Of a DNA stretch of 64,000 bases, positions 7,998 to 15,294 are shown piece after piece. Origin of the DNA: Polycyclovorans sp964425915 (GTDB lineage: Bacteria; Pseudomonadota; Gammaproteobacteria; Nevskiales; Nevskiaceae). Below the pieces are notes generated by a model, which was not told the origin of the DNA, searched no databases, and saw nothing but the letters and a program-made list of their open reading frames with translations. The stretch's first letter is position 1. Each line of letters starts with the position of its first letter. Position numbers and translations under genes: made by a program. Location: contig CAYROO010000002.1 in the NCBI GenBank assembly GCA_964425915.1, positions 310,001-374,000 of the forward strand, given 5' to 3'.

Positions 7998-9590
7998 TCA
8001 GTGCCCCACGCGGAACAGCGCCTGCGGCTGAGCCGGAAGGATGCTGCCGTTGTAGGAGAAGTCCAGCCCCAGCTTCGGCATGATGGTCTGGCACTCGGGA
8101 TCGGAGTTGCCGGACATGCAGCCGGGCGCCGTCATCGGCGTGTTGCTGGCGACGTCAACATCGGCGAGCACCGCCGCCGGGTCCACCACGATGGCGTGGC
8201 CGCTAGCGATGTCGGCGAGATCCAGGCAGATCTCGGCAACGTGTGGCTGACCGCAGGTCTGGGTGGGTGCCACCCCTCCGCCCAGGCCGCCGTTGTCGCA
8301 CTGTGTGCTGCCAACGTGAAGGTTGAAGGGATTGCGGACGCCGTCCGCATCGCCAAAGCCATCCATCTTCACGAACTTGCGTCCGCCCAGCCACGACCAG
8401 TTCATCGCCGTCACATTCAGCGGCGAGGGCGCGTTGCCGATATCCATATGGTTCAGGGCAAACGGCAGCCCCAGGCTGAAGCACATCTGGTCGTAGGTGC
8501 CGGCGACCGCAACGCCGTGCAGCACCCGCGACACGCGGCGCGTCTCCACGGTGGCTTCGCAGCCGTTGAGCTGGCCGAGCAGCGCCACCGTGTGGTCATC
8601 GTCCTGATAGACGCTGCCGCTGCCGGTGTCGGCCAGATGCAGGCGCGCGCTGCCGCTGGGGCCCACCAGACGCGGGTCCGCCAGGTAGAAGCGATAGTCG
8701 CGCAGCTCGTAGTCCTGCTGGCTGCCGTTGCCCACGCCCTGATACACCGCGCCACACAGGGCCGGTTCACCATTGACGCGGTAGTCAAAGACCATCGACA
8801 GCATCTGCTCGGCATCGGTGTGCACCCGCAGCGAGGCCAGCATGTTGTCCAGCAAGCGACCCTGCTGCAGGGTGTCGCCGGCCAGCGTGGCCATATTGAG
8901 CTCGTCGAACCAGCGCTCGTACTGCGCGGTGATGGTCAGCTCGGTGAGGTCGTCCGGGCTGTCAATCACCACGGGTGCGCTGAACGGCAGGGTCACCGTG
9001 CGCAGCGCGCCCCGGGCTTCCGCTTCGACGCAACTGTGTTCGGAGGCGGCCAGCGCGGCGCTGTCATCGAGGCCGACGGTGGTGGGGTAGTAACACGGTG
9101 CGACGCCACCGAGGGCGCCGTCCACCGACTGCACGGCCACCTGCAGGCCGCAGTAGCGCCCTGGGCTCACGCGCAGGCTGCCCAGCGAAATCGCTTCACC
9201 ACCCAGCACGTCGAGCGCACCGTCCGGCGCTTCACCGCCATGGCCACCGTGTGCAAGGGCGCTGCCCAGCGGATTGAAGGGTGCCAGACGCGCCGTCACC
9301 GGCAGGTCGCAGGCCTCCAGTGCCAGCGGCAGCAGGTTGAGGTAAGCCAACTCCAGGTCGATGCGCATGCCGTCAGAGCGGCGGAACTGCACGAAGCGGG
9401 CGCCGGTGGGCGAGGACTTGGCCGCCGTATCGTGCTGATGCGGTGCCGGCGTGCGCAGCGGCAGCGCCTTGATGCCCACTTCGATACCGCCGGTGCTGGA
9501 GCCGGTCTGGCCGCAGGCGGCGAGGCCGGTCATCAACAGGGCGGCGGTGGCTACTGCCACAGGGTGCTTGAAAAAGGTCATGTCATTCAT
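7998..9590 (-). CDS. mbnP: MbnP-like copper-binding protein with an extra N-terminal domain
   Basis: A 530-residue lipoprotein (lipobox LAAC, Cys26). Residues about 255-530 match the 'metallo-mystery pair' four-Cys family: ALCGAVYQGVG, YELRDYRFYLADPRL, SLGLPFALNHMDIGNAP, NWSW at 397-400, HVGSTQC and TQTCGQP. In MbnP a conserved Trp in this region is converted to kynurenine and helps bind Cu(I). MbnP proteins are usually roughly half this size. Residues 30-250 are an additional Cys-containing domain with His clusters PHQHD (50-54) and AHGGHGG (113-119) that might bind metal. It lies between the barrel protein gene (8-base gap) and the di-heme enzyme (5-base gap). Confidence 0.85.
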   Translation of the reverse strand: MNDMTFFKHPVAVATAALLMTGLAACGQTGSSTGGIEVGIKALPLRTPAPHQHDTAAKSSPTGARFVQFRRSDGMRIDLELAYLNLLPLALEACDLPVTARLAPFNPLGSALAHGGHGGEAPDGALDVLGGEAISLGSLRVSPGRYCGLQVAVQSVDGALGGVAPCYYPTTVGLDDSAALAASEHSCVEAEARGALRTVTLPFSAPVVIDSPDDLTELTITAQYERWFDELNMATLAGDTLQQGRLLDNMLASLRVHTDAEQMLSMVFDYRVNGEPALCGAVYQGVGNGSQQDYELRDYRFYLADPRLVGPSGSARLHLADTGSGSVYQDDDHTVALLGQLNGCEATVETRRVSRVLHGVAVAGTYDQMCFSLGLPFALNHMDIGNAPSPLNVTAMNWSWLGGRKFVKMDGFGDADGVRNPFNLHVGSTQCDNGGLGGGVAPTQTCGQPHVAEICLDLADIASGHAIVVDPAAVLADVDVASNTPMTAPGCMSGNSDPECQTIMPKLGLDFSYNGSILPAQPQALFRVGH

Positions 9591-9598
9591 CTCGAAAT

Positions 9599-10507
9599 TC
9601 AGAGGTCATAGGCGAGGCCGAAGCGGACCACCGGGTCCTCCTCCTGCACGCCGTTGAGCCGGTCCAGCAGCGGTAGCTGCACGCCGGCGTTGAGGATCAG
9701 CTCATCGAACACGCGCACCGCGGCGCCGGCAAAGACCATGGCGAGGGTGCCGCCGGAGTCGGGGTCGAGCACGCCGGAAAAGCGGTTGCGCTCCGCGAAA
9801 CGCGCATCGAGTCCGGCCTGCAAGGCCACCGTTGGCGTCACGCCGTATTGCGCATGGAGGCTCGCCACGGCGGCGTTGCCCGGCGCGAAGCCTTGGCGGC
9901 CCTCATCGAAATGCAACCAGGTGAGCGTGGCGTTGAGGTTCCAGGGGAAGCGGAAGTAGCCGTACCAGATGCCGACATTGGGGGCCCAGGCGCCGGCGTC
10001 CGGCTGCACGTCGATATCGAGCCGCGCACCGGCGCTATCGCGCACCTGCTCACCGGTGGGTGCCCGCACCCCCAGCCGCAGGCCTGCCAGATGACGGCCG
10101 CTGACCGCACCTTGACGGTAGAGCACCCAGCGCGCCACCAGGTCGGCATCGCCGACGCCCTCCGCTTCTTGCCGGGCCAGGGTGCTGTCCTTGAGGGTCT
10201 TGCGCACCAGTGGCAACTGCAGCGCCACCGTGAGGTCTTCGCTGAGGCTGTAGGCCAGGCCCAGCAGCAACCGGGTTTCGTCGGTCTCGCGGGCATTGAC
10301 CGCGGGGTCGCCCTGCGACTCGGCGCGGTGCAGCAGATCCGCCGCCAGCCGCAACCGCTGGTCAAATGGCTTTTCGGCCCCGAACAGGGTGATGGTGTAG
10401 TCCCCGCATTTGCAGGTGGAACAGGCCTGTGCGGTGGGGCTGGCGGCCAACACCACCAGTGCAGCGGCGCCAGCCACGCGGGCACGACGCGAAAACAGCT
10501 TCAACAT
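9599..10507 (-). CDS. outer-membrane beta-barrel-like protein with CxxCxC motif
   Basis: A 302-residue protein with a signal peptide ending near AQA at residue 28. The mature chain begins CSTCKCGDYT (Cys29, Cys32, Cys34). The rest alternates polar and hydrophobic residues with periodic aromatic strands (LLLGLAYSLSEDLTVALQLPL, VGIWYGYFRFPWNLNATLTW) and ends RFGLAYDL, typical of a transporter-like or porin-like barrel. It is co-directional with, and 8 bases from, the mbnP-type gene. The exposed Cys cluster at the mature N-terminus is a plausible soft-metal (copper) site. Family name and transport direction are not known to me. Confidence 0.75.
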   Translation of the reverse strand: MLKLFSRRARVAGAAALVVLAASPTAQACSTCKCGDYTITLFGAEKPFDQRLRLAADLLHRAESQGDPAVNARETDETRLLLGLAYSLSEDLTVALQLPLVRKTLKDSTLARQEAEGVGDADLVARWVLYRQGAVSGRHLAGLRLGVRAPTGEQVRDSAGARLDIDVQPDAGAWAPNVGIWYGYFRFPWNLNATLTWLHFDEGRQGFAPGNAAVASLHAQYGVTPTVALQAGLDARFAERNRFSGVLDPDSGGTLAMVFAGAAVRVFDELILNAGVQLPLLDRLNGVQEEDPVVRFGLAYDL

Positions 10508-10570
10508 GGAGTCTCCCGGACGGCATCGGCCGTCGTCGACGAATCGGGTGCCCGCCAGGCGGGCGCGGAT

Positions 10571-10987
10571 TCAGCGGTGGGAGGCGAGGGGCGGACCGCG
10601 GGCGTCGAAGGGCCGCGGTGTGTGGCCTTGCGGAGACGCCGGCTGCGCCGGAAGAACGGGAGCCGCGAGGCGGTTGAGTGCCACCGCGAGCCCGGCGTGG
10701 CTGTCCGCCAGCGCGGGGGCGCCGTGGACCGCGGCACAGAGGTCGCAGGCCAGACTGGCCGCGGTCTGCGCCGAATCCGCCCGCAGCTTCTTCAGCAGCT
10801 CCGGGGGGGCGCTGGCCTGAAGTTGTCGGGCCAGGCTGGGGGCGCCGGTGCCGCAATAGGCAAACAGCAGGGGGTCGCCACCCTGCGCCGCCCAGCGCGC
10901 CGCATGCGCGGTCGGCATCCATAACTGGGCCACCAGCGCGAGCACGCTGATCCAGGACCACAGCGGAGAGTGGGGACGACGGAGCAC
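10571..10987 (-). CDS. DUF2946-like small exported protein
   Basis: A 138-residue protein starting at GTG 10987 (chosen because it places LRRPHSPLWSWISVLALVAQL as a signal or anchor directly at the N-terminus; no strong Shine-Dalgarno was seen). After the hydrophobic segment ending at AHA come AYCGTG and the CDLC motif (LACDLCAAVHG), then a Pro/Arg-rich tail. This layout matches DUF2946 proteins, short exported proteins commonly encoded beside copper-related TonB receptors and transporters. It is the first gene of the cluster that continues with the barrel protein, MbnP and MbnH. RsgA ends 35 bases upstream, so the two could share a transcript. Confidence 0.65.
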   Translation of the reverse strand: MLRRPHSPLWSWISVLALVAQLWMPTAHAARWAAQGGDPLLFAYCGTGAPSLARQLQASAPPELLKKLRADSAQTAASLACDLCAAVHGAPALADSHAGLAVALNRLAAPVLPAQPASPQGHTPRPFDARGPPLASHR

Positions 10988-11022
10988 CAGGACGGCCAGC
11001 CGATAACGGGGCCAAAATCTTA

Positions 11023-12009
11023 TCAGCGCGGGGGGCGCCCGCGCGACCGTCGCCGCGCTGTCCCGGTCGGACTGGCACGTCCGGCAGGCGGCGGGTCGCG
11101 CCACGCGGCCAGCCGCGCCGCCGCGACCCGTCCACGGACGGCGCATCCCGGCTCGGCCTCGTGGCGACAGTCACGGAAGCGGCAGTCGGCCGCCAGCGTG
11201 AGGATGTCCTGGTAGCGGTCCGCCGGCGCCGTCTCCGGCATCCGGTGGGTGGCGCGCAAGCCCGGGGTATCGATCACGCTGGCGCCGCTCGGCAGCCGGT
11301 GCAGGCAACGCGCCGTGGTGGTGTGTCGTCCAAGGTCGGCCTGCGCCTGGGTGGCGCCAGTACGCTGCACCGCGTCACCCACCAGCGTGTTGGTAAGCGA
11401 CGACTTACCGACCCCCGAGGAGCCAAACAAGGCCAGCGTCTGGCCGGGCTGCAGCCACGGCGCAAGCGCGGTTGCCGCCGCCGGCTGGCGCGGGTCGAGG
11501 CACAGCAATGGGACCGACGGTCCCAGGCCGTTGGCGACGGCGGCGGTCTGCGCAGCGGCATCGGCGGCGCGGTCCGGCTTGGTCAACACCGCCAGCACCG
11601 GGACACCGGCCGCTTCGGCCATTTGCTTGTAGGGCAACAGGCCGTCTTCGCTGAAATCACCGTCCAGCCCCATCACCATCGCCACCCGGTCGATGTTGGC
11701 GGCGAGGCGCTGCAGGCGGCCGTCATCCCGATGGCGGCTGAGCAGATTGCGTCGCGGCAGCAAGGCCGTGAGCCAGCCTTCATCGGGATCGCGCAGCAGC
11801 CAGTCGCCCACCACCAGCGACTCGCCGTCATCACGGAGTTGGCGCAGCAGGCTGGGATGGAGCTGCGCCACCCCCACCCGCTCGCCATCATCGACGCGAA
11901 AGCCGCTGCGCTGAGGTTCCACCACCCGCACCGGTTGGCCGGGCTGGCCGGCCGCCGCTTCAGCCAGTGCCGCAGTCCAGCCCAGCGGCCGCAAGCCCGA
12001 CGAGTTCAT
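11023..12009 (-). CDS. rsgA: small ribosomal subunit biogenesis GTPase RsgA
   Basis: A 328-residue circularly permuted GTPase that checks maturation of the 30S subunit and releases RbfA. An N-terminal OB-fold region (about 20-90) is followed by the permuted G motifs: G4 as LTKPD, G1 as GSSGVGKSSL and G3 as DTPGL. A C-terminal zinc-binding element reads CRFRDCRHEAEPGC. In G4 the usual Asn is Thr, a known variant. The C-terminus after the zinc motif is short and Arg/Pro-rich. It lies 4 bases downstream of the DoxX-like gene and upstream of the DUF2946 gene on the same strand. Confidence 0.93.
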   Translation of the reverse strand: MNSSGLRPLGWTAALAEAAAGQPGQPVRVVEPQRSGFRVDDGERVGVAQLHPSLLRQLRDDGESLVVGDWLLRDPDEGWLTALLPRRNLLSRHRDDGRLQRLAANIDRVAMVMGLDGDFSEDGLLPYKQMAEAAGVPVLAVLTKPDRAADAAAQTAAVANGLGPSVPLLCLDPRQPAAATALAPWLQPGQTLALFGSSGVGKSSLTNTLVGDAVQRTGATQAQADLGRHTTTARCLHRLPSGASVIDTPGLRATHRMPETAPADRYQDILTLAADCRFRDCRHEAEPGCAVRGRVAAARLAAWRDPPPAGRASPTGTARRRSRGRPPR

Positions 12010-12013
12010 GCGC

Positions 12014-12394
12014 TCAGCGCTGTGCGACCGGCGGTCGCGTCGACCACCACACCAGCCACAGCAGACCGACCTGCAGCACCAGCCGCAGGGTCAGCGCCCA
12101 TTCCGGCACTTCTGGAAACAACTCGGGGTGCTGCCACATGTGGATGTTGGCGAGCGATACCACGGCGATCAGCGCCATCAGCAGGACGCCCGCGGTGGCG
12201 CGCCAGCGCGGCACCCAGATGGCGGCGGCCAGTGCCAGCTCGATGACGCCACTCAGCCACACCATCTCCCGGGGATAGGGAATGTAGGGCGGCATGATGT
12301 GCACGAAAAAGTCGGTGACCACAAAGTGACCCACCCCGCCGATGACGAAGAACAGGGTGATGAAGATGAGACCGGCGGTCTTGGCGCGGGACAT
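12014..12394 (-). CDS. DoxX-like membrane protein
   Basis: A 126-residue protein with four hydrophobic helices: GLIFITLFFVIGGVGHFV, MVWLSGVIELALAAAIWV, AGVLLMALIAVVSLANI and ALTLRLVLQVGLLWLVWW. The motif VGHF and the segment HPELFPEVPEWALTLRL fit the DoxX/DoxD-like family of quinone-associated small membrane proteins. The ATG at 12394 was preferred over longer frames because it gives the normal N-terminus MSRAKTAG. It is transcribed away from the nitroreductase gene and leads directly into rsgA, 4 bases away. Its substrate is unknown. Confidence 0.8.
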   Translation of the reverse strand: MSRAKTAGLIFITLFFVIGGVGHFVVTDFFVHIMPPYIPYPREMVWLSGVIELALAAAIWVPRWRATAGVLLMALIAVVSLANIHMWQHPELFPEVPEWALTLRLVLQVGLLWLVWWSTRPPVAQR

Positions 12395-12480
12395 GGACGG
12401 GGCCTTTCGGAAAGCCCGATTGTAGACAGACCCGCAGCGGCGCCATGACTGGCACAATCCGGGCTTCGCCCGAATGCGCC
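12395..12480. promoter_or_regulatory. divergent intergenic region, doxX-like / nitroreductase
   Basis: These 86 bases separate two divergent genes and must hold promoters for at least one direction. No clear -35/-10 pair, operator palindrome or strong ribosome-binding site for the plus-strand gene could be recognised by eye. Confidence 0.3.
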
Positions 12481-13413
12481 ATGACCATGCCAACCGCTCC
12501 CCGCAAGCCCGCCGCCAAGAAAGCGGCCCCCGCCCGCAAAAAGCCGACGGCTGCGGCGCCGCCCAAGCCGGCGGCCAAACCCCGCAAGGCGGCCGCGAAG
12601 CCGAAGGCCGCGCCGTCGACGCCGCCGATGACGCCGGACCAGTTGCCGGAACCGGTGGTGTTCTTCGACAAGCCCACCCGCTACCGCGAGCCCAAGCCGC
12701 CCAAGATTGATGTCGAGGCCTTCCGCCAGACCGTGATCACCCGCCGCTCGGTCCGCAAGTTCACCGACAAGCCTATCCCCAAGGCCGTGCTCGACGACTG
12801 CCTGGACATGGCGATGCTGGCGCCGAACTCGTCCAACCTGCAGCCCTGGTCGTTCTATGTGGTGAAGAGCCCGGCCATCAAAAAGCAGATGGTCACCGCC
12901 TGCATGGGCCAGAACGCCGCCCGCACTGCCCAGGAACTGATTGCGGTGGTGGCACGCACCGGCACCTATCTGGAGCACGCCCGCATGAACGTGCAGCAGT
13001 GGCCCGGTGAGAAGACCGCGCCGAAGGTGTGGAAGGACTACTACGAAAAGCTGGTGCCGGTGCTTTACACCCAGGGCCCGTTGAACAGTCTCGGCTTACT
13101 GAAGAAGGGCGTCGCCTCGGTGTACGGCCGCTTCCGGCCGGCGCCGCGCGGGCCGTTCAGCCACGCGGACATGAAGGTGTGGGCGGTGAAGAGTGCCGCG
13201 CTGGCCGCCGAAAATCTGATGCTGGCCTTCCGTGCCCACGGCTTCGACACCTGCCCGATGGAGGGCTTCGATGAGGCCCGCGTCAACAAGCTGCTGAAGC
13301 TGCCGTCCGATGGCACCGTGATCATGATTGTCGGCGCCGGTGAGCGTGCCGAAGACGGCGTGTACTACCCGCAGATGCGCTTCGACCGGCGCCGCTTCAT
13401 CCACGAGGTGTGA
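12481..13413 (+). CDS. nitroreductase-family flavoprotein with Lys/Ala/Pro-rich N-terminal tail
   Basis: A 310-residue FMN enzyme. Residues about 80-310 form the nitroreductase fold: the FMN-phosphate Arg pair in VITRRSVRKF, the APNSSNLQPWSFYVV segment, a long central insertion and the C-terminal MIVGAGERAEDGVYYPQ. The first 60 or so residues are a low-complexity tail of Lys, Ala and Pro (repeats such as KPAAKK and KPAAKPRKAA) like histone H1 or AlgP C-terminal domains, unusual for this enzyme family. If translation instead begins at the internal ATG at MTPDQLPEP, most of the tail would be absent. The stop overlaps the GTG start of the transglutaminase gene by four bases (GTGA). Confidence 0.85.
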   Translation: MTMPTAPRKPAAKKAAPARKKPTAAAPPKPAAKPRKAAAKPKAAPSTPPMTPDQLPEPVVFFDKPTRYREPKPPKIDVEAFRQTVITRRSVRKFTDKPIPKAVLDDCLDMAMLAPNSSNLQPWSFYVVKSPAIKKQMVTACMGQNAARTAQELIAVVARTGTYLEHARMNVQQWPGEKTAPKVWKDYYEKLVPVLYTQGPLNSLGLLKKGVASVYGRFRPAPRGPFSHADMKVWAVKSAALAAENLMLAFRAHGFDTCPMEGFDEARVNKLLKLPSDGTVIMIVGAGERAEDGVYYPQMRFDRRRFIHEV

Positions 13414-14078
13414 GCGCGCGCACGGACTCTCTCGCCGCCGGCGCGACGGTCGACGCCGATCACCCGGCGGTGGTCGACTTCGCCCGACGCAGTGCCGGCA
13501 CCGGAGATGTGCGGCAGCAGGCCGTCGCGCTCTACTACGCCGTGCGCGACGGCTTTCGCTACGACCCCTACGCCATCGATCTCAGCGTGGAGGGCCTGCG
13601 TGCCAGCACCGTGCTGGAAAAGCAGCATGGCTGGTGCGTCACCAAGGCCGCCCTGCTGGCGGCCGCCTGCCGCGCGCTGGGTATCCCGGCGCGACTGGGC
13701 TTTGCCGATGTGCGCAATCACCTGTCCACCGCACGGCTGCGGGAAACCCTGAAGACCGACGTCTTCTACTGGCACGGCTACACCGCCATCCTCATCGACG
13801 GCCAGTGGGTGAAGGCCACCCCTGCCTTCAACATCGAACTCACCGAACGCTTCCGCCTGAAGCCCCTGGATTTCGACGGCCGCGAAGATTCGATCTACCA
13901 CCCCTTCGACCTCGATGGCCGCGCACACATGGAATACCTGCGCTTCCGGGGTGAGTTCGCCGAGATTCCGGTCAGAGAGATGCGCGAGGACTTTGCGCGC
14001 CTGTATCCGGCCATGGCCTTGGTCGGCACTGCGGACTTCGATGCCGATGTAGCGGCGGAGTCGGCCCACTCAGCGTGA
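13410..14078 (+). CDS. transglutaminase-like cysteine protease-fold protein
   Basis: A 222-residue protein of the bacterial transglutaminase-like superfamily. The catalytic Cys lies in GWCVTKAALLAAACRALGIPAR, the His in WHGYTAILIDGQW and the Asp/Asn in ATPAFN, giving the papain-like triad in the usual order. It starts at GTG within the GTGA overlap with the nitroreductase stop, so the two are translationally coupled. No signal peptide is seen, so it should be cytoplasmic. Such proteins can be amidases, peptidases or cross-linkers and the substrate is unknown. Confidence 0.82.
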   Translation: MSARTDSLAAGATVDADHPAVVDFARRSAGTGDVRQQAVALYYAVRDGFRYDPYAIDLSVEGLRASTVLEKQHGWCVTKAALLAAACRALGIPARLGFADVRNHLSTARLRETLKTDVFYWHGYTAILIDGQWVKATPAFNIELTERFRLKPLDFDGREDSIYHPFDLDGRAHMEYLRFRGEFAEIPVREMREDFARLYPAMALVGTADFDADVAAESAHSA

Positions 14079-14086
14079 AGCGAGAT

Positions 14087-14121
14087 TGCATGGATTGTAA
14101 GTCAGACTTACAATCCATGCA
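14087..14121. promoter_or_regulatory. perfect 35-bp palindrome over the DUF4143 ATPase start
   Basis: Two 17-base arms, left TGCATGGATTGTAAGTC and right GACTTACAATCCATGCA, flank a single A. The right arm ends on the A of the ATG at 14121. It lies in the 42-base gap after the transglutaminase gene and nothing else interrupts it. A protein dimer could bind it as an operator, or the mRNA could fold and hide the start codon. The core TTGTAAGTC/GACTTACAA looks like an autorepression site, but no regulator gene sits next to it. Confidence 0.8.
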
Positions 14122-15290
14122 TGTCGACGCTCTTTCCAAGAATTCTGCTCGGTGCGCTGCGCGACAGCGCCCGGCACTACCCTGTCGTCACCGTCACCGG
14201 GCCGCGTCAGTCGGGGAAGACAACGCTGTGTCAGGCGGCATTCCCCGACAAGCCCTATGTATCGTTGGAGCCGCTGGACACACGGGAATTTGCCCGCGCT
14301 GACCCGCGTGGCTTCCTCGCCCAGTATCCCGACGGTGTCATTCTCGATGAGGCACAACGGGTCCCGGACCTGTTCAGCTATCTGCAGGATGTGGTGGATC
14401 GCGACCCTCGCCACGGACGTTTTATCGTGTCCGGCTCAGAGAATCTGGCGCTCTCGCAGGCGATCAGTCAGTCCCTGGCGGGACGGACCGCCATGCTGGT
14501 CCTGATGCCCTTCTCGCTCGAAGAGCTGTGGACCCTGCCGGCGAAGGATCGCCCCGAGTCGCTGGATGCCACGCTCTGGCGGGGCGGGTACCCGCGGCCC
14601 TGGGCCACCGGCATACCCGTTGATCGGTGGCTGTCGGACTACTTCACCACCTACATCCAGCGCGATGTACGACAGTTGTCGCAGATCGGCGATCTCGAAA
14701 GCTTCAGCCGATTCGTCCGACTCTGTGCGGGACGCACGGGTCAGGAGCTCAACCTCAGCCAACTGGGCAGCGATGCAGGGGTGACGCACAACACCGCGAG
14801 GGCTTGGCTGGGCGTGTTGCAGGCGAGCTATCTGGTGTTCCTGGCGCCGGCGGCCTTTCGCAACGTCACCAAGCAGATCATCAAAGCCCCAAAGCTGCAT
14901 TTCTGCGACAGCGGCCTTGCCTGCTCACTGCTGGGCATTCGTAGCGCGGAGCAGTTGGTGACCCACCCGCTACGCGGTGCCGTTTTTGAGAGCTGGGTGG
15001 CCTCTGAAATTCAAAAATGGCATCTGCACCGCGGACGCCTGGCCCCGATTCAGCACTACCGAGAGACGCGCGGCGTGGAAATCGACATCCTGGTAGCACA
15101 GGGCTCAGGTGGGTTCGCGGTCGAGTGCAAATCCGGACAGACGCTGCAACCGGCCTACTTCCACAACCTTAAGTCCCTGGCCGATACCCCATGGCGACCG
15201 CGCCTCGTCTACGGCGGGGACATTGCCCAGCAACGTGCGGCCTGCGAAGTGCTGCCGTGGCGGGACCTGGCAAGCGCCGCCTGGGACTGA
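14121..15290 (+). CDS. AAA-family ATPase with C-terminal DUF4143 domain
   Basis: A 389-residue protein. Walker A is GPRQSGKTT (about 27-35), Walker B is GVILDEAQRVP (about 73-83) and a sensor-like Ser sits in FIVSGSENL. The C-terminal DUF4143 half has a winged-helix-like segment (LSQLGSDAGVTHNTARAWLGVLQASYLV) and a PD-(D/E)xK-like nuclease-fold tail (GVEIDILVAQGSGGFAVECKSG, with D, E and K in the expected order). These standalone ATPases are widespread, patchily distributed and usually suspected of being selfish or defence-related; no member's role is firmly settled to my knowledge. The gene starts inside a perfect palindrome and ends 4 bases from the convergent HMG-CoA reductase. Confidence 0.9.
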   Translation: MSTLFPRILLGALRDSARHYPVVTVTGPRQSGKTTLCQAAFPDKPYVSLEPLDTREFARADPRGFLAQYPDGVILDEAQRVPDLFSYLQDVVDRDPRHGRFIVSGSENLALSQAISQSLAGRTAMLVLMPFSLEELWTLPAKDRPESLDATLWRGGYPRPWATGIPVDRWLSDYFTTYIQRDVRQLSQIGDLESFSRFVRLCAGRTGQELNLSQLGSDAGVTHNTARAWLGVLQASYLVFLAPAAFRNVTKQIIKAPKLHFCDSGLACSLLGIRSAEQLVTHPLRGAVFESWVASEIQKWHLHRGRLAPIQHYRETRGVEIDILVAQGSGGFAVECKSGQTLQPAYFHNLKSLADTPWRPRLVYGGDIAQQRAACEVLPWRDLASAAWD

Positions 15291-15294
15291 TGCC

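Noticed and set aside
7992..8094. Longer N-terminus for the MbnH-type enzyme
   Set aside because: The extra 34 residues overlap the mbnP-type gene and destroy the lipoprotein signal that begins at ATG 7992.
8001..9611. Long open frame (536 codons) opposite the mbnP-type gene
   Set aside because: It is an antisense shadow in GC-rich DNA with no recognisable domain, and the minus-strand frame has clear family motifs.
12395..12480. CRISPR, tRNA or other RNA gene in the intergenic regions
   Set aside because: No clover-leaf, direct-repeat array or conserved RNA motif was seen in this or any other gap of the window.
14087..14121. Palindrome as the transglutaminase terminator
   Set aside because: There is no T run after it and it ends exactly on the next start codon, which fits a control site better.
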